This document shows positions 1 through 10,145 of a stretch of 64,000 bases of DNA, piece after piece. The stretch's first letter is position 1. Each line of letters begins with the position of its first letter. The translations under genes were made by a program, and so were the position numbers. The DNA comes from Cyprinodon diabolis (lineage: Eukaryota; Chordata; Actinopteri; Cyprinodontiformes; Cyprinodontidae), in contig CM060065.1 in the NCBI GenBank assembly GCA_030533445.1, positions 6,803,474 through 6,867,473 of the forward strand. Direction: 5' to 3'. Under the pieces are notes generated by a model, which had not been told where the DNA came from, did no database searches, and saw only the letters and a program-made list of their open reading frames with translations.

Positions 1-555
1 GAACGTTAGAGATTGAACTAAGAAATCCTGCAGAGTTAGAGAATATAGATAGAATGAAGCAGATTGATGAAAAAGGGGTCCCTATGTCCTCCAGCAGTCT
101 ATGCCTATAGCAGCATAACTATAGATATAGCTCAGGATCTATTCACTTCAGAAAGTGTGAGGAAAAAATTTATTTTCAATGAGTCGATATTACTTGATTT
201 TAATCTATGAAAAAACTGATGAAATAAGATTTTACGCTTAAAATAAGTTAAAAGCACCGCCACGACTTTTTACCCCTTTATATAAGATAATTAGATATGA
301 TGCATTTTCAGGGTTTAAACAGCCATTGCTGCATCCTCTGCCTCACCACACTAATGTCTGAGGTTTTCCATCTTTTAAGCTGTGTAATATAACAAGTTTT
401 ACACTTTTCTAGATCACACCCTAAACAGAAAACAGGGACCAATAGAATGTACAGGATTTTTTTATGATCGGTGCAAATCATGATCGTTCAGAGCAGGTCA
501 ATGTTCACATCTGACTGAATAAATGAATGAATAATCTTCCTGCTGGACTTTGCAG

Positions 556-755
556 ATGTCTCCCAGTCTATGAAGATCCCAGTCCTCGTCGGTTCAGGAG
601 TGACGTATGACAACGTTGAACGTTTCCTCGCCGCCGATGGAATGATCGTTGGATCTCATTTCAAGCACAGCGGCCACTGGGCCAACGCCCTGGATCCAGA
701 CAGGGTGAAGAGGTTCATGGCAAAGATGCGTCTCCTTCGAAAGGAGCAGAGATAG
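556..755 (+). CDS. Terminal exon of a BtpA/SgcQ-family protein (partial gene)
   Basis: Only the last coding exon lies in the window. It begins after a polypyrimidine/AG acceptor (tttgcag at 549-555), and its first two bases complete a split codon. It encodes about 66 residues ending at TAG 753-755. The segment MKIPVLVGSGVTYDNVERF followed by ADGMIVGSHFK and DPDRVKRFM matches the C-terminal half of BtpA/SgcQ TIM-barrel proteins: a phosphate-binding-type strand and loop, then the closing helix. In bacteria BtpA supports photosystem I accumulation. The role of the animal homologues, often predicted mitochondrial, is not established. The ATG at 570 is internal and is not a start. Upstream exons lie left of the window; bases 1-555 look like intron with no recognisable feature. 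The family call is firm, the function is not. Confidence 0.75.
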
Positions 756-951
756 TTTCCTGTAATCAGGCAGCAGCTGCTGCTGTTTGAGATAAAGGCC
801 GATTGGATCACTTCCAGTCTGCTTCTATTCTAGTCTCATCAGACCACATCGCCTTCTTCCCCATGGCTGTTGTTTCTCCTAAATAGCTTCTGGATAACTA
901 AGCATGAGATTTCTACGAACCCTCCACAAGGTTTAAGGTTTTTCTATTCTT

Positions 952-1650
952 CTATGGAGCTAAATTAAGACCATAAAGAGTTTCCAAAAACAAATTTTAA
1001 GAGAAAAATTTAAGCTATAAAATTGAAACTTCAATAAAAAAGAAAAAAATATAACTATATAATAAAAAGGAAAGTGAGAAATTATTTGACAGTTATAATT
1101 AAAAAGGGTAAAATAAGATGTGAAAATTAAAATAAAAGATGGAATTGTCATTTTTTAAATAAAAAAAAGAAACCAATAGAAATGGTTGGAAATTTAAATA
1201 AAACAGAAACTGATTTAAAAAAAAAAATTATTAAATTTTGAAAATCAAATAAAAGAAACTGAAAAACGATTAACATAGTAAAATAAAATGAACTGAAAAA
1301 GGAATTCAAACCTAAAATAGAATATTTTGTCCAGTCACCAAAGCCACCATTGATTGTTCCACCCTGTCATCTAAGCCCCGCCCCCATGCTGAGGTAGAAT
1401 ATGTTTGAAACTGTAAGAAACACCTGAAAATAAAATGTGAATCTGAAAAGCAGTTTTAAACATTTCTTTTTAGATTTAAATATTTTTGACCAGTTTCAAT
1501 ACATATTTTAGTTTATTTTTGTTTTCATTTTTATATTGATCAAGTTTCAAGACTTTTGTTTTAAGATTGAAATCTTTTTAGTTTCAGAATAATTTTTAGT
1601 TTATAAAAATGTTTTTGGACAAACTTTATGGCCCTAATGTAGCACCATAG
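952..1650. repeat. Long imperfect palindromic MITE (about 700 bp)
   Basis: The left end CTATGGAGCTAAATTAAGAC and the right end, read on the other strand (CTATGGTGCTACATTAGGGC), are inverted copies, continuing through CCATAAAG...CCAAAAAC. The left arm is A-rich and the right arm T-rich, so the element could fold on itself. A related left end (GGAGCTAAATTTGGGCCAT) recurs at 35552. There is no coding potential. The target duplication is unclear, so the superfamily is not assigned. Confidence 0.6.
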
Positions 1651-2148
1651 CCTGCAGGTTAGTTACCATGGGCCTTTTGCTCTCATCATGCGCACATGTG
1701 ATCAGGTTTGTATGACAATAATAGACCAGGAGTTGAAAAGTATAAAAGCATTTATTCCTTTAAATGATCTTTCTTTTATGAAAATTTCACAGTTTAATAC
1801 AAACACAACACAGCAAGCAAGAACCACACACTGCAAACATGAGGGATCAGAAACAGGTTTCACCTTGTTACAGTGTAAAAGCAACAGCTCACATGATACA
1901 CACACAATAAATCCATAATCACACGGGTAAAAAACATGGCTGCTGTAACAACATTAAAAAGATTTGCTCTGACTGCATTTTTTGGAGGCTGAGGGCCCTC
2001 TCACACCTTGAGTATTTAGTCAGTGTATGCCTGACATCGAAAAATCTCCTAAAACGCTGGCATACGCTGAACTTTCTATGTATTTTTTCAATTTTGGGCG
2101 TATACATAGAGTATCCATAATGAGTCCAGAGCATATGTTCAACGACAG
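1651..2148. other. Gene-free stretch
   Basis: I see no exon or element ends here. Several short open frames overlap on both strands, with no family resemblance and no splice context. Confidence 0.4.
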
Positions 2149-2559
2149 CCTTACCCCTTGCTCACACTGGCTCCGGTGCGGTTACCGAGCCGACAGAGAC
2201 CGCAACTCCCGCACACCCCCTCTCACACCGCCCTTTTGACTACGGTGCGGTGCGGCTCTGCGGCTCCGGCAACAGGTCCGGAGATTTAACAGAAGTTCAC
2301 TTGAGTTCACATAACTTCACGCGATAACACGGCCCAAATAAGGATATTTGCGAGAGCTTGTTGCGGAGGGCTCCGGCACGCCGCAAGGATAGCTTTCTTG
2401 CTGAATTTTCTGCAGCGCCGGAGTGTCTCGGTAACCGCAGCCGGACAGCTCAGCAGCCGGTGAGAGAGGTTTACGTCTTTTTAATGACTTGGAATCACTG
2501 TGGCGCCGCACCCACCGCACCGCAACGGTAAGACCGGAGTCGGTGTGAGCCAGGGGTTA
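2149..2559. mobile_element. GC-rich non-autonomous DNA transposon
   Basis: Terminal inverted repeats: left TACCCCTTGCTCACACTGGC, right (other strand) TAACCCCTGGCTCACACCGA, both continuing into CTCCGGT. The body of about 410 bp is GC-rich and has no transposase. No clear target-site duplication was found. The ends resemble hAT-type fish MITEs, but the superfamily is uncertain. Confidence 0.55.
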
Positions 2560-2780
2560 TGCATAACGCACGGCAGCGTAATGTCCATTAACTGTCACAA
2601 GCCAGTGTCCTGAGGGGGCAGCAAGTCAACTGGAGGCGCCCAGTCTGCATAAAAATATGTCTTTGATTGCGGTATTTTCATAGCTGCTGTTTACCGGCCG
2701 CCAAAAGAAAAAAGCAAATGTAAAAAGAAAAAAGAAAGAAAGAAGGTTTGCAGTGGGAGGAAATTCAGCATCATGTCTTC

Positions 2781-3314
2781 TAGGGGTGGAACGTTTTACA
2801 AAATCCACGGTTCGGTTCGATTCATGGTTTCGTGGTCACGGTTTTCGGTTCGGTATATGTTGATTGTTAGCCTGACATGTTGGTCGTGTTGCTGTTAGCA
2901 TGAACAAAACGTGTTGCACAATGCTTGCACACTGTTGCACTTTTATCCACAACTTTCTTTCCGCCGTCATCGTAGGTCACTCTGAATGCAGAGTGGTCCC
3001 ATACAGCAGACCTATAGAGTACTGTTGGCGCGTCTTCCAACTCCTGTTCTTTCCCACTCGCCATACCCACACAATTCTCCACAACAACTGATTTTTTTCT
3101 GCTACACCCGGCTATGCTGCTTTGCTTCTTCTTATTCTTGTTTACTACTGGTGGTTGGCTTTGGTCGCAGTACCGCCACCTTCTGCTCTGGAGTGTAAAC
3201 GCTTCGCCTATGAGAAAAAGGAGCAGAGCATAACCCGAACGCAACACACGAGAACCGAACCGAGACAGTCGAACCGAACGGTTCGGACGGTTTTCATAAA
3301 CCGTTCCATCCCTA
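2781..3314 (-). mobile_element. hAT transposon derivative with BED zinc-finger remnant
   Basis: The element has perfect 8-bp target-site duplications, ATGTCTTC at 2773-2780 and 3315-3322. Its terminal repeats are TAGGGGTGGAACG and CGTTCCATCCCTA. On the minus strand an open frame (about 2867-3247) contains SAVWDHSAFRVTYDDGGKKV followed by CKHCATR, the start of a BED zinc finger as found at the N terminus of ZBED/hAT transposases. The catalytic domain is missing, so this is an internally deleted non-autonomous copy. A truncated left end of the same family lies at 30469-30515. Confidence 0.85.
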
Positions 3315-3322
3315 ATGTCTTC

Positions 3323-3762
3323 TAGGAAGTTTGTTGGCCGTGGGCGTGAACGCCGGGAGGATCCATCACACTGAGCTTCTCGATCCCCCTATGATAGGGA
3401 GGAAGTCTGGAAGAGAAGTTACTCATAGGTTTTGGAAAAGCTAGACACCACGACTTATGAGTAACTTACACTTAAGGTAAATCAACGATCAGATAACTAA
3501 CCTGTAACCTATGCCCCACGAATGGCACACGCTAGTCTAAATCGTCATGGTGTGACAGGAGCTTTAGAAACAATTTTGCTAGATTTTCCCATATCAGGTA
3601 TACCCTGGTCTAAATCGTCAAGGTGTGACAGAGGCATGAGGTTGAAGGTTTTGAAGGTCCTGCTGTGGAGTCAGGATGAAGGTAGAACAGAGAACCTGAG
3701 TGGATGAGTGCTGGTAGACGGTGCTGATCACTGGGCTCGTCCTCGAACCTTGATCCCTGCGT
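3323..3762 (-). other. Likely 3' UTR of the TP53INP-family gene
   Basis: This stretch follows the stop codon of the minus-strand gene and has no other recognisable feature. I could not place a polyadenylation signal with confidence. Confidence 0.35.
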
Positions 3763-3991
3763 TCAGTAGTTGAACAGGCGTGGGGAGGGGCACCTTAAAC
3801 CGCCGTACCTCCTGTCCTTCGCTGAGAACCGTGTCTTAGCCAGGTTCTGCCTGTCGAGGGTGATGCGACTCAGCTTCTTCCTGTCCGCCAGGCTCCTGGA
3901 CCTGTGGGCAGCCAGCAGCTGCACGCCGCATGGCAGAGGACTCCCCCAGGCGGCGAGACGCCAGGAAACATGTCGCCGGACAGCGACAGGC
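3763..3991 (-). CDS. TP53INP-family gene, terminal coding exon
   Basis: It starts after CCCTGTAG; the first base completes an Arg codon (AG|G). It encodes 75 residues rich in Arg/Lys, including [17 protein letters not shown] and the C-terminal PSPRLFNY, and stops with TGA at 3763-3765. Confidence 0.82.
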
Positions 3992-5164
3992 CTACAGGGA
4001 TGAAGATCAGATCAAAAAGGTTTCACAAGAACCTGGAGATGTGGTTTGAACCAGGTTGACGAGCGTCAATGAGCTGCTCGCACTGCCACTAAAAGCAGAT
4101 TGTTCCCGGGTTTAAACGTTTTTTTTTTCGGCCAATGGGAGAGGGGTATAAGAGACATTTGGATCGACTCCCATCTGGTTCCTCTATTGCATATCTGTAT
4201 TTTATTTGTGGTAATGTACGTTAATTAGGACATTTCTCAGCCTGTGCAGCCTAATATTTGAGTTGGCTGCACCTGCAACTATATAAAGACATTATCCATT
4301 AAATAGTTCTGTTGGTTTAAATGATTCAAACCCAGTAGATCTTAAAGGTTCTCCATGTTCCTGCCGTATTTCTGACAGATGAAGATGATCGTATTAAAGG
4401 AGAAGCATCCATAACTGTTTAGATGTGCCGTGTGAATAAATATCTGTTATAAAATTATCAGAGGATGACTATGGTGGGTATAAATGTGTGTGTGTGTTTG
4501 TGTCTCTATCTATTTTAGATCTATTTGCATGTAGTGAACTATTCAGAATCAATTCTAAACTAGACCAAACTATAACATTTATTTCCCCATCTTTGAATAA
4601 ACCTGTAACTAGAAGAAGTAGTGTTGAAATGCCCAGATGATTTATTTTACTGTGACATGAGATGTGACATAACCAAGCCCTTGCTTGCAGTTGGGACATA
4701 ACTGGGGTGAACTCAAAACACTTCTCAGCGACACTTCTGCTTCAACAACGTCGATGCTGGATTGAGCAGACTGAATCACGCTAACATCACTAGCAGGAGT
4801 TTACCTAGAGGCTTCCTCCTCCTCTTCATCAGAGGGTAGGTCCTCCCCTTCCTCTGCTCCTCCCATCCTGCATCTTGTCTGGTAGACAGACATGCTGGGG
4901 TGCTCGATCAGCAGGTTCTCCAGAGGGTCCGCATCAGGGGCCGACGTGGCTCCGTACCCTGTTTCAGGTCAAACATTCGAACCATCATCACCAAAAACCA
5001 GAACAAGAGCAGAACATCAGCCTAAGGTGGTTCCATTTCCTACATGGGACGTCCACAATGACCCAGTCCTCCTCCTCAGACTCCAGGAGCTCCAACTCCG
5101 TGTCCCTCACCGCTCCAGAGTCCACTGCAGCGTTACCGAGCAGAGAGAGAAGCTTTCCGAACAT
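3763..5164 (-). CDS. TP53INP-family protein (tumour protein p53-inducible nuclear protein), 3 coding exons
   Basis: The coding sequence joins 5044-5164, 4805-4958 and 3763-3991 on the minus strand, with every junction GT/AG and in phase, giving 167 aa. Exon 1 encodes [11 protein letters not shown] and the acidic [13 protein letters not shown], equivalent to the LC3-interacting region (W-x-x-V/I/L) of TP53INP1/2. Exon 2 carries [16 protein letters not shown], the family signature in the activation domain, then an acidic tail. Exon 3 carries the basic C terminus, [20 protein letters not shown], and ends FNY as in the family. Known family members shuttle between nucleus and autophagosomes, bind LC3/GABARAP and co-activate transcription. 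TP53INP1 and TP53INP2 cannot be separated here. The start is the first ATG of exon 1, in the family context MF-x(2)-L. The 5' side at 5165-5192 is UTR after an AG acceptor, so a non-coding first exon lies further right. Confidence 0.85.
4805..4958 (-). CDS. TP53INP-family gene, middle coding exon
   Basis: Acceptor GAAACAG at 4959 and above; donor GTAAAC below 4805. Encodes [20 protein letters not shown] then SMSVYQTRC and a run of Glu/Asp. [13 protein letters not shown] is the diagnostic motif of the family. Confidence 0.87.
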
Positions 5165-5192
5165 CCTGGGAGTTTCTTTTGCAGCCTGTGAT
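5044..5192 (-). CDS. TP53INP-family gene, first coding exon with LC3-interacting motif
   Basis: Acceptor TTTCTAG follows at 5193-5199. The first 28 bases are 5' UTR and the ATG is at 5162-5164. Encodes 40 residues ending [11 protein letters not shown]; the acidic residues before W-V-I-V fit an LC3-interacting region. Donor GTAGGA. Confidence 0.83.
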
Positions 5193-5261
5193 CTAGAAAC
5201 AGAACCACCATGAGAACGCCCACCTGGTCCACCTTAAGGAGGTGTGGGGAAAGAGGGTGCT

Positions 5262-5752
5262 GCTGCCATCAACACCTTGGTTTATCGATATTGGAGCTCG
5301 GCCTGTTTTTCAGTGTAGTCCTGTTTCTCTGACTGTGACTAGCTGGATGTGCTCTCTTCATCCTCTCACATAGGAGCTGTGTGTTTAATGGACACAGCCG
5401 CCTGTGGAGCTGGTATACAGTTGCCTTTTGTATCTCTGCTTCTTTTTCTATGTCTGCTTCTGTCTCCTTGAACCCCAGTCGGCCTCGGCAGATGGCCGCT
5501 CACACTGAGCCTGGTTCTGCTGGAGGTTTCTTCCTGTTAAAAGGGAGTTTTTCCTCTCCACTGTCACTACAAGCATGCTTAGTGTGAGGGATTGCTGAAG
5601 AGTCAATGGTTAGATTAAATCAACTGGTTTTCCTTAGATAGAAAACTTTGAATCAATCTGACTGGATAATCTGGTGAATTGTAAAGTGCCTTGAGATGAC
5701 ATTGGTTGTGAATTGCTGCTATAGAAATAAACAGAATTGAATTGAATGTGTA
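5262..5752 (+). repeat. High-copy fish interspersed repeat with (TTGAA)n-type tail, copy 1
   Basis: Contains GAGCCTGGTTCTGCTGGAGG, AGTTTTTCCTCTCCACTGTC and the 3' end AAAGTGCCTTGAGATGACAT...AATTGAATTGAA. The same sequence recurs at 7412-7872 (-), 46908-47395 (+), 48887-49350 (+) and 57583-57862 (-), with 3'-end fragments at 15170-15215 (-) and 42204-42272 (+). The shared 3' end and simple tail suggest a retroposon. Short open frames inside it are not genes. Confidence 0.85.
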
Positions 5753-6000
5753 ATTAACACATGTACATCATCAATTTAGCATTTTTGGCACATCTGTATT
5801 ATTATGCTCCATTAAAACATTCATTTTATTGTGATGGATTTGTATAATATGTTATATTACATGATTTATAGATTTCATTGACTTCATAATGACGATGCAT
5901 TGTGATGTGCCTGTGTTTTTATTATAAGTTAAATCAATCTACTTATGTTATGAAACAGCCAGTGTTTGTCAAAATGATGAATTTTTATTCATTCTAAAAT

Positions 6001-6389
6001 TGTTAAGCCCCCATGAAAATGAGAACATAACCAATGTTTGATGCTGTAGAGGACGTATTGTTTACATTGTAACCGGTCCAACTAGGGAGTACCAATATGG
6101 CGACTGGTGGCTTCATTTTAACCCCGTTCAACCAATGGGCAATCAGCAATCCAGTGAATAAATAGAGATCAGTGGGTTTGAATCAGTTCACATCTTGCCT
6201 CACCTACAGATATTTCGCTACGCCGCACAGCGCCATTTTTGGCTGTGCAGAAGTAGCCCATCTTTCTCATTTTTTTTAGGTCTTGTTTTTTTTTTTTTAA
6301 ATCGATACTTGGAATTGAAAAATCTATGATTTATCGGGTATTCGACAATCACGATATATCACCATATTGATTTTTTTCCCACACCCCTA
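6001..6389. mobile_element. Mosaic of repeat fragments ending in a hAT-like right end
   Basis: Bases 6001-6180 (CCCATGAAAATGAGAACAT...) recur in part at 30520-30650. Bases 6300-6389 read as a common fish hAT right end, CACGATATATCACCATATTG then CCCACACCCCTA. No matching left terminus TAGGGGTGTGGG was found, so the element is truncated or chimeric. Confidence 0.5.
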
Positions 6390-7048
6390 CTTACTACACA
6401 CACATTTGACAGGTTTGGTTTCTTCTTCTCTCATCAACAGCTTGTTGAAAAGTTTGTTATTCATTGTAAAAAGCATGCAAAGTTAAAATGTCCTGGTTAA
6501 TATTCTGATGCCAAATAAATCTAATAATTGAATATGAATAAAAGTGAGAAAAACTTCAAAAGCACATTTTTCTTTGCATATTTTGTCTCTTGGTTTATGA
6601 ATGGTGTAGGATAGGATCCCTGCAGTAACCAGCAGCTGCTCCTTTTACACCAGATCAGCTGGCTTCATGTTCCACCAGCTGAGAACGCAGCAAGATGGAA
6701 ATACTCTGAATGGAAACACAGTGACGGTAAGAATAACCTGCAGACTCTAAGGTTTGAAGTATCTGCAGTGTTGGTCTGATTCATATGATCTGTTTATCTT
6801 CTAAGAGGACGTCCAGTTCAGATTTATTTAGGGTTTTACTCTCAGTTTAGCTAATTTAAGGTAGAAATAAGGAATCTGGTAAAGGGTTAGGTCAGTGGTA
6901 ACCAATTAAAAATCAGCAGGGTCCAAATAATGAACATCATCAACCAGTAAAGGTCGGGAGACATTTTTAATAATATTCCATTACTTTAAACAGAATTTAA
7001 CACTGAAATGAAATTAGGTTTTTATGCATCTATGTTATACATTGACTT

Positions 7049-7051
<3 letters not shown>

Positions 7052-7116
<65 letters not shown>
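7052..7116. repeat. (TA)n microsatellite
   Basis: About 65 bp of uninterrupted TA dinucleotides. The open frame read through it on the minus strand (an IYIYIY run) is an artefact. Confidence 0.98.
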
Positions 7117-7118
<2 letters not shown>

Positions 7119-7411
7119 TATATATGCATATGATAACAAAAAAACACAGATTTTAAGACAGAATTAAAAAAAATAGAAATGTTCTCAATTTTGGGACAAT
7201 ATAATCTGATAAAGAGTACATTTATATACATGTTTAAGCCAGAATGATTTGACATTTAAATATGACTTTAAATTAACCTTTAATTGAATATGGTTTCCAT
7301 GGTGATCTAGAACTGAAGCAAGATTGGTCGGAAACGTTCAAAACAGCAAAATTATTGCACAATATGCTTATACTGATCTCATTTCATTTCCTCCGATTAA
7401 AGAACAGTTTT

Positions 7412-7872
7412 TAATCAAATTCAATTCAGTTTCTTTCTATAGCACCAATTCACAACATGTCATCTCAAGGCACTTTCCAGTTCACCAGATCATCCAGTCA
7501 GATTGATTCAAAGTTTTCTATCTAAGGAAAACCAGTTGATTGCATCCACTCATTGACTCAAAGGCAATCCCTCACACTAAGCATGCTTGTAGCGACAGTG
7601 GAGAGGAAAAACTCCCTTTTAACAGGAAGAAACCTCCAGCAGAACCAGGCTCAGTGTGAGCGGCCATCTGCCGAGGCCGACTGGGGTTCAAGGAGGCAGA
7701 AGCAGAAATACAAAAAGCAGCTGTAAAAGGCGGCCCCGTCCAGGAAACAAGCTCTGAGCCAGCTCAGAGGATGAAGAGAGCACATGCAGCCAGTCACAGC
7801 CAGAGAAACAGGACTACACTGGAAAACAGGCAGAGCTCCAGCATCTATAAACAAAGGTGTTGATGGCAGCAG
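7412..7872 (-). repeat. Fish interspersed repeat, copy 2 (inverted)
   Basis: Reverse complement of the repeat at 5262-5752, from ATTCAATTCAGTTTCTTTCT at its 3' end through CCTCCAGCAGAACCAGGCTC. It is nearly full length relative to copy 1. Confidence 0.85.
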
Positions 7873-8329
7873 CACAGATGATATTTATGTGGCATCATTC
7901 ATGAAAAGATACGTTCAAAGTGACTTTGATCAGTTTTAGTTTCTGAGGGTTAATAGAGGCAATCAGCTGCAGTCCTGATCCACCAGAACCAGAACCCAAA
8001 CTGACCCACTGTTTCTGAGATCTGCAGTCATATGATGATTAAAATGAGAACAAGACGATAACAAATCAAATAAAACAGTTTCAGCTGGAAACCAGTTTAA
8101 ACTTAATGCCTGCAGCCCCTCACCCACCCTGATCTTCACCTCTGAGCATAAATAAAGGTGAGCGATCAAAGTCATTGCGTTAAACAAACAAAAACCAAAG
8201 CAGCCTCATTCCCACAGTCTGTTCTCTGCTTTTTACTTACTTTCCCAGACAACTGTTTTCCTTTCAGTCAAAATCCAGCCGCTGTCTTGCTTTTTATTTT
8301 CTTCCGACTTTGTTGTGATCAAAAAGTTG

Positions 8330-8650
8330 TTTATCAGCGAGTTGGGCGGTGACGCGGTCAGGAGCGTCATCGAGTCTCAGCCAATCAACAGAGCCGATAC
8401 CGCCTCAAACTTTCCTTTCAAAACATGGAGGCGGATTCATTTATGTTATCTTTATATATATAGAGAGAGAGATATTTATAGATCAGAGAATGGGTACATT
8501 TTTAAAATACAAAACTTTTAAAACACAGTCACTCAAACGCAGCCGCGAATCTTTCGGAAGTTCGCCTCCTCTGCCGAACATCTGCGACGGCGCGCGGATA
8601 TGGAGCAGACCCAGGCGCTTCAAAGCTGCTTCTATGGAGGATCAGTAAAA
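8330..8650. promoter_or_regulatory. Possible promoter/first-exon region of the TP53INP-family gene
   Basis: A local CpG-rich stretch (GCGACGGCGCGCGGAT near 8583) with a CCAAT-type box (CAGCCAATCAAC near 8379). It lies between two head-to-head genes, and the TP53INP gene needs a 5' non-coding exon on this side. The placement is inference from context; no transcript evidence is available. Confidence 0.25.
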
Positions 8651-9148
8651 AACAACAATAAAAGATCCATCTGTGAAGTCCAACAGTCAATATTTTTTAT
8701 TATGATTATGAGTATAGTTTAATATTTATTTATTTAGTTTGATGGAAGTTAAATGTAAGCAAACTAAGAGCATCTTGAGGCGCCTGCTTAACCAGTAAAA
8801 AAAAAAAAAAAAAACATATTAATTTCTTTTCTATAGGAGCAGAACCGAGGTCAGATCTAAGAGAACTGATCGGATTTAGACTCTTTGATATTTATTGTTG
8901 TTCTGCTTGTTACAGAAAATTATTCCTTTTCACAAATACTGTATTTTAAATTTGATTTAGAACTTTTAGGCAGCAAAAACCGACGAAAAAACAGATGCAG
9001 GAAGATGGAAACCATTCATTGTCATTCTTTGTATTTATTTTAAATAATAAATAAATGAAAATGCAATGACATAAGATAGTTATTAATATGGTGTACATAA
9101 GATAATTTATAATTTATCCATGTAATAAAGTGCAATAATCCATTCTCC

Positions 9149-9171
9149 TCCCCCCCCCCCCCCCCCCCCCA
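9149..9171. repeat. Poly-C tract
   Basis: A run of about 22 consecutive C. Such tracts are prone to length errors and G-quadruplex formation on the other strand. Confidence 0.9.
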
Positions 9172-9195
9172 GTTTTCTTGACGTTGGAATCAAAA

Positions 9196-9379
9196 CGGAA
9201 GAGGATTAGGGCCACTGGAAAAAAAAAAAAAAAAAAGGTTATCTGATTTTTAAATATAAGTTTCGTTTAATATGGGAAAAAAGTCAGAATTCTGACTTTT
9301 TCCTTACATTATGTTGAAATAAATAGTTAAAATCAGTTAACTTTTTTATTTCTTCAGTGGCCCTAATCCTCTTCCGTAA
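9196..9379. mobile_element. Short MITE with 23-bp inverted repeats
   Basis: Left ACGGAAGAGGATTAGGGCCA, right (other strand) identical through CACTG. A body of about 184 bp contains poly-A, then a small palindrome (AAAGTCAGAATTCTGACTTT). The GGATTAGGGCCA end resembles the larger elements at 14955, 39241 and 58133, so it may be a related family. Confidence 0.8.
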
Positions 9380-9529
9380 ATCAGATAGTTTTACAAGAAA
9401 CTCCAAAAAAGATGTTGATGTTCGATCAAGTTTAGATTTTTTTGTCTTATTTTTATCTTTTATCCATCATCCGAACAGTACATTTATACAAATACAAAAT
9501 CCCGCCCACACAGGCCGATAATCCCTTTG

Positions 9530-9685
9530 CCGGGTGAGAAATGGAGCGTACCCATCGTGACGTACAGGAAGTGCCAGAAGAAGTCGATATTGAGGAGAGC
9601 AAGCTTCAGGAATCATCGGACTGACCGGAGTTCTGCTGGTTTGGACTCACTGGCAGCGGAACCAAGGCGTTCTGACCAGAGGAAG
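9530..9685 (+). other. Probable 5' non-coding exon of the C19orf12 homologue
   Basis: Ends in a good donor (GAGGAAG|GTAATA). The next acceptor (TCTCTGCTTAG, ending 9933) leads directly to the exon with the start codon. The left boundary is arbitrary, and there is no protein support because it is untranslated. Confidence 0.4.
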
Positions 9686-9985
9686 GTAATAATGGGACCG
9701 GACCTGCAGGTGGTTCTGTTCGGCTCAGAGCGGCTTTAGTTTCACTTTCAGTCCAGGAAAACAAAGCAGCTCCAGGGAAAATACATCCGGACCGAACCTG
9801 CTGTTAAAAGGTCCCTGGTTCTGGGTTCGGCCCTAAAAATGAATTACACATTTTTTTCTCTTAATTACCATAAATGTAGTTTTTTTCTAACTGATGTAAA
9901 TTCAGACAATTTTTTGTGTTTCTCTCTGCTTAGTTCCAGCAAACACCAGACCACTCTTCTCCCTCCTCCGTGCTTTAGCGCAGGG

Positions 9986-10145
9986 ATGGCTCCGCGTATT
10001 GATGACGTCATGCGGCTCTGCTGTGAACTGTCTGCTCATGATCAGATCAAAGTGGCGGTGAAAAGCTCGGCCAAAGGAGCGGCAGTGGCGGGGGGCACCG
10101 CGTTTGTCGGGGGGCTGCTGGCTGGACCAGCAGGGATCGCTGTCG
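9986..10145 (+). CDS. c19orf12: C19orf12 homologue, coding exon 1
   Basis: 53 codons plus one base from ATG to the donor G|GTAAGA. It contains the first half of the glycine-zipper segment. The open frame continuing to 10171 beyond the donor is intronic. Confidence 0.9.

Noticed and set aside
4115..4165. GGCCAATGGGAGAGGGGTATAAGAGA, promoter-like CCAAT and TATA
   Set aside because: Lies in a TP53INP-gene intron with no adjacent gene on the plus strand; it may be an old LTR but no paired ends were found.
4875..5213. Two overlapping plus-strand open frames (99 and 112 codons)
   Set aside because: They are the antisense shadow of the TP53INP-family exons, which splice in phase on the minus strand and match a known family.
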